Assembly: GCF_000004075.3 (NCBI RefSeq)
Contig: NC_026655.2
Location: 26,087,489 to 26,151,488, forward strand
Direction: 5' to 3'
DNA: 64,000 bases
DNA from: Cucumis sativus
Lineage: Eukaryota; Streptophyta; Magnoliopsida; Cucurbitales; Cucurbitaceae
A program made the position numbers and the translations under genes. Of this stretch, positions 61,511 through 64,000 are shown one piece after another (position 1 is the first letter of the stretch; every line of letters starts with the position of its first letter). Under the pieces are notes generated by a model that did no database searches, was not told where the DNA came from, and saw only the letters and a program-made list of their open reading frames with translations.

Positions 61511-64000
61511 TATATTAAAAAGACTATATTAATGGGAGTATTTTTTTTTTTTTTGGGGAGGGGATGAATTCAAAATTGTAGTTAGAAATTTTAGACCAAT
61601 TGAATTTTGTTACATCATGTATCTGTATAAAATGCTTTTGGTTTAACATACGTTTTAATATAATATAAGGCCCATATGCTTGCTTGGTTTACACATTAGA
61701 TAATGAGTGAATAAGCATATATCATATAACAACTTATTTATTAAAGTATTTAGTTTATGTTTGCTTATTAAAATTAGATAATATATATAGCTTACTTAAT
61801 TGAAATATTATATTTTAGTGTGTATAAGTGTGAAAATCAACATTTTATATGTTAATTCTCTAACTAATATGTGTTAATTTATTAACAACCATTTGATTTT
61901 CATATACATATATATATATATAGTAATTTTGTTTGTGGAGTAGGAATTAAGGAAAAAATAAGTTTAGTTTGCTAATGAACGGAATACAAATAAGAAAAAT
62001 ACTTAGTATATCGTATACTTGTACTTGTATATCTCACCAAATTGTTCAATCATAAAATTAACTTATCATGGGACAATTTTTTAAGAATATTTTAATACTT
62101 TTTGACGTGAGCGGTAAGAAAGTCGGATAATAAGTGATATGTCCATGATGCATCTAAGTATTACTCTAAAAATAATAAGAAATTGTTATGAAATTTAACC
62201 AAATTAAAAATATAAAATACAATATTCAAATACTATCAAATATTATAAGTGAAAGCTTTAAAAATTATATAATCGGTTATGAACTTAATGTTTAATAAGA
62301 CTTTAAAATAAGGGTGATGTTTAATAAGTTTTTAAACTTTCAATTTTGTATCTAATTAAGTTCACGAGAGATGTCAATCTTACCTAAGTATAGAGATTGA
62401 TTCATAAGAACGTTCATATATAGAACTTGAGAAGGCCACCCTACACAAGTAAAAAAGTTATGCCTACGAATTGCACTTTTAACACATACATATATGAGTT
62501 AGTATGGGTGATAAAATAAAATCGACAATTTATAACGATTAAGTAACAACCTTTATTAATGATTTGAGGACTTAATTAGTCAATAGTCATTCCAATGACT
62601 CATGACATTTAAAGGACACTAAAATACATCGTGAACTGATCTCTAAATGAATATTAATCAAATCATCGAAATGTCGTTGATGACCAAGAACACTATCACA
62701 CGAGTTTGAGATTCTCCCTTCTACTTCGTAATTAAGATCAACACGTTTCGTTGATTCCTTCCAAAAGTGACAATAAAATTCACATTTAAAGTTAATTTTA
62801 GTACATGTAGGGTTTGATAAAATGCTTATCACATGTAGATAAAATGGGCATAAAGCTATTAAAATCTCTCTCTCTTGATCAAGAAAGAGACAAGAAAGTC
62901 AATTTTTGCAATTAAAGTTTTAAGGTTTGGTATATAATTAATCAAATAATTTGATGTCAATAAAGATGGGAAAAAAAGTGAATGCAAAAATACAATTGGA
63001 GGTTTCCTCCACACCCATCAATAAGTAATAATAGAATATGACTATTTGCAATCATATTGGCAAACTAAGATAACCCAAAGGCCATTATTGGGAACAATAT
63101 ACTATTTTTTTAAACCTTATCCCTAACTCTATATAATATAATAGTAATTCATTCAACTTTATATGCTTTCTTTATCATTAAATATTATCTCAAAAATCTA
63201 TTTAATAGATATTGCTCAAAGATATCCATCAAGTTTTGATTTGATTTACCATCTAAATTTAGAAGAAAATAATGATAAAATATAATAAATTCAGAAATTA
63301 AACATGTGTAATGATCTTTTACCTTTAACTCAATTTTCGCTAATTTACTGAATTTTAATAAAATTTGATGTAGGAAAATGTTTATAAAATCATTTGTTAC
63401 AACAAAATTCATTAGGTTGATCAATATACAAATTAATTGTTAGATAATATTATTTCAACAAGAAAAAAAATAATGTTGTTTTTATCTGGAATTTTATAAA
63501 TTCTACGTGCATCATACATATGTTTTATTCATTATTGCAACAAAAGAGTAGTTTCTTTTAACGATATTTGGAGTAAGAATTTACAAAAGACTTGTATTTG
63601 GAACAAATTTTAAAGTTTGGGATTATTTTTATTTAAGTTTTTAAAGTATACCTTAATTCTAAACTAGAAAATATAAAGACAAAATAAATCCAAAAGAGTT
63701 ATCTAATCCTAAAAAATATATATGTCAAAGACCGGCTTGCAAGAGTTTCTAACAAATATAAAGAGAAGAGGCAACTAGTTTCAGACTCAGTTGGCTTGCC
63801 TTGATCCTTAGAAGCCTTGACCTAGACCAACCAAGTCGGCCTTGTGATCATTTGACTTGCTCAACCTTAGAGATTAAATCCGAGACCACAAATCTCCTAA
63901 GAGTGACTAACCTAGATCAATCATCTATTATGGAAAATCCTTAGTGGTTCAAGTCCAACTCTTGAATGTCCGATTTTCAAATAAGAAGAGGAAGTAGATT
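61511..64000. other. AT-rich right end of the window, no gene seen
   Basis: A less AT-rich block at 62580-62850 keeps an 81-codon minus-strand frame with no recognised motif. Another at 63720-64000 is richer in C and G and runs off the end, possibly the edge of a repeat or gene outside the window. Neither can be named. Confidence 0.4.

Noticed and set aside
62587..62832. Minus-strand open frame of 81 codons with several Cys and His
   Set aside because: Spacing of Cys/His does not fit a zinc finger I know, and flanking exons were not found.

Overview
This is a 64-kb piece of a nuclear chromosome from a flowering plant. Genes are split by short AT-rich introns, the spacers are AT-rich, and repeats are typical of plants (solo LTR, CACTA elements, MITEs, LINE tails, a plastid-DNA insert). 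Family content and the style of the repeats suggest a eudicot, most likely a cucurbit (Cucumis or a relative). That placement is inference from memory, not a search.

I could rebuild eight intact protein-coding genes, each with donor/acceptor sites and reading phase that agree across every exon. From left to right they are: a germin-like/ABP19-type cupin protein (8.2-9.7 kb, +); a RAD7-like leucine-rich-repeat protein (12.5-16.6 kb, +); a GNAT-family N-acetyltransferase like Arabidopsis GNAT6 (18.8-16.9 kb, -); a small ORG4-like protein (23.0-21.0 kb, -); a plant-specific RRM-like protein (27.5-26.2 kb, -); a tubulin-tyrosine-ligase-like TTLL12 homologue (34.2-39.3 kb, +); a membrane plus coiled-coil protein tentatively like FIP1 (47.1-40.5 kb, -); and an aleurain-type vacuolar cysteine protease (52.6-49.6 kb, -). 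Four of them (RAD7-like, GNAT6, ORG4, FIP1-like) resemble genes that, as I recall, lie close together on Arabidopsis chromosome 2 (At2g06040 to At2g06005). The middle of the window therefore looks like a conserved block into which other genes and repeats have been placed. These are independent housekeeping-type genes; there is no operon-like pathway linking them.

Broken sequences are a second layer. They are a GH17 beta-1,3-glucanase pseudogene (about 0.84-1.68 kb, -), a PHT1 phosphate-transporter pseudogene (about 11.65-12.17 kb, -), and a decayed plastid 23S rRNA segment (about 33.27-33.49 kb, -).

Mobile DNA is the third layer: a 1.7-kb solo LTR with a 5-bp target duplication (4785-6495), two non-autonomous CACTA elements 240 bp apart (30007-31255 and 31493-31991), at least four copies of one long-TIR MITE family, and two LINE 3' ends inside introns of the FIP1-like gene. 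There is also an array of roughly 130-bp tandem repeats (10.7-11.45 kb) and several two-copy tandem duplications. From 52.7 kb to the right end I found no gene, only AT-rich DNA and repeats. I saw no tRNA, CRISPR or evident new multi-gene system.
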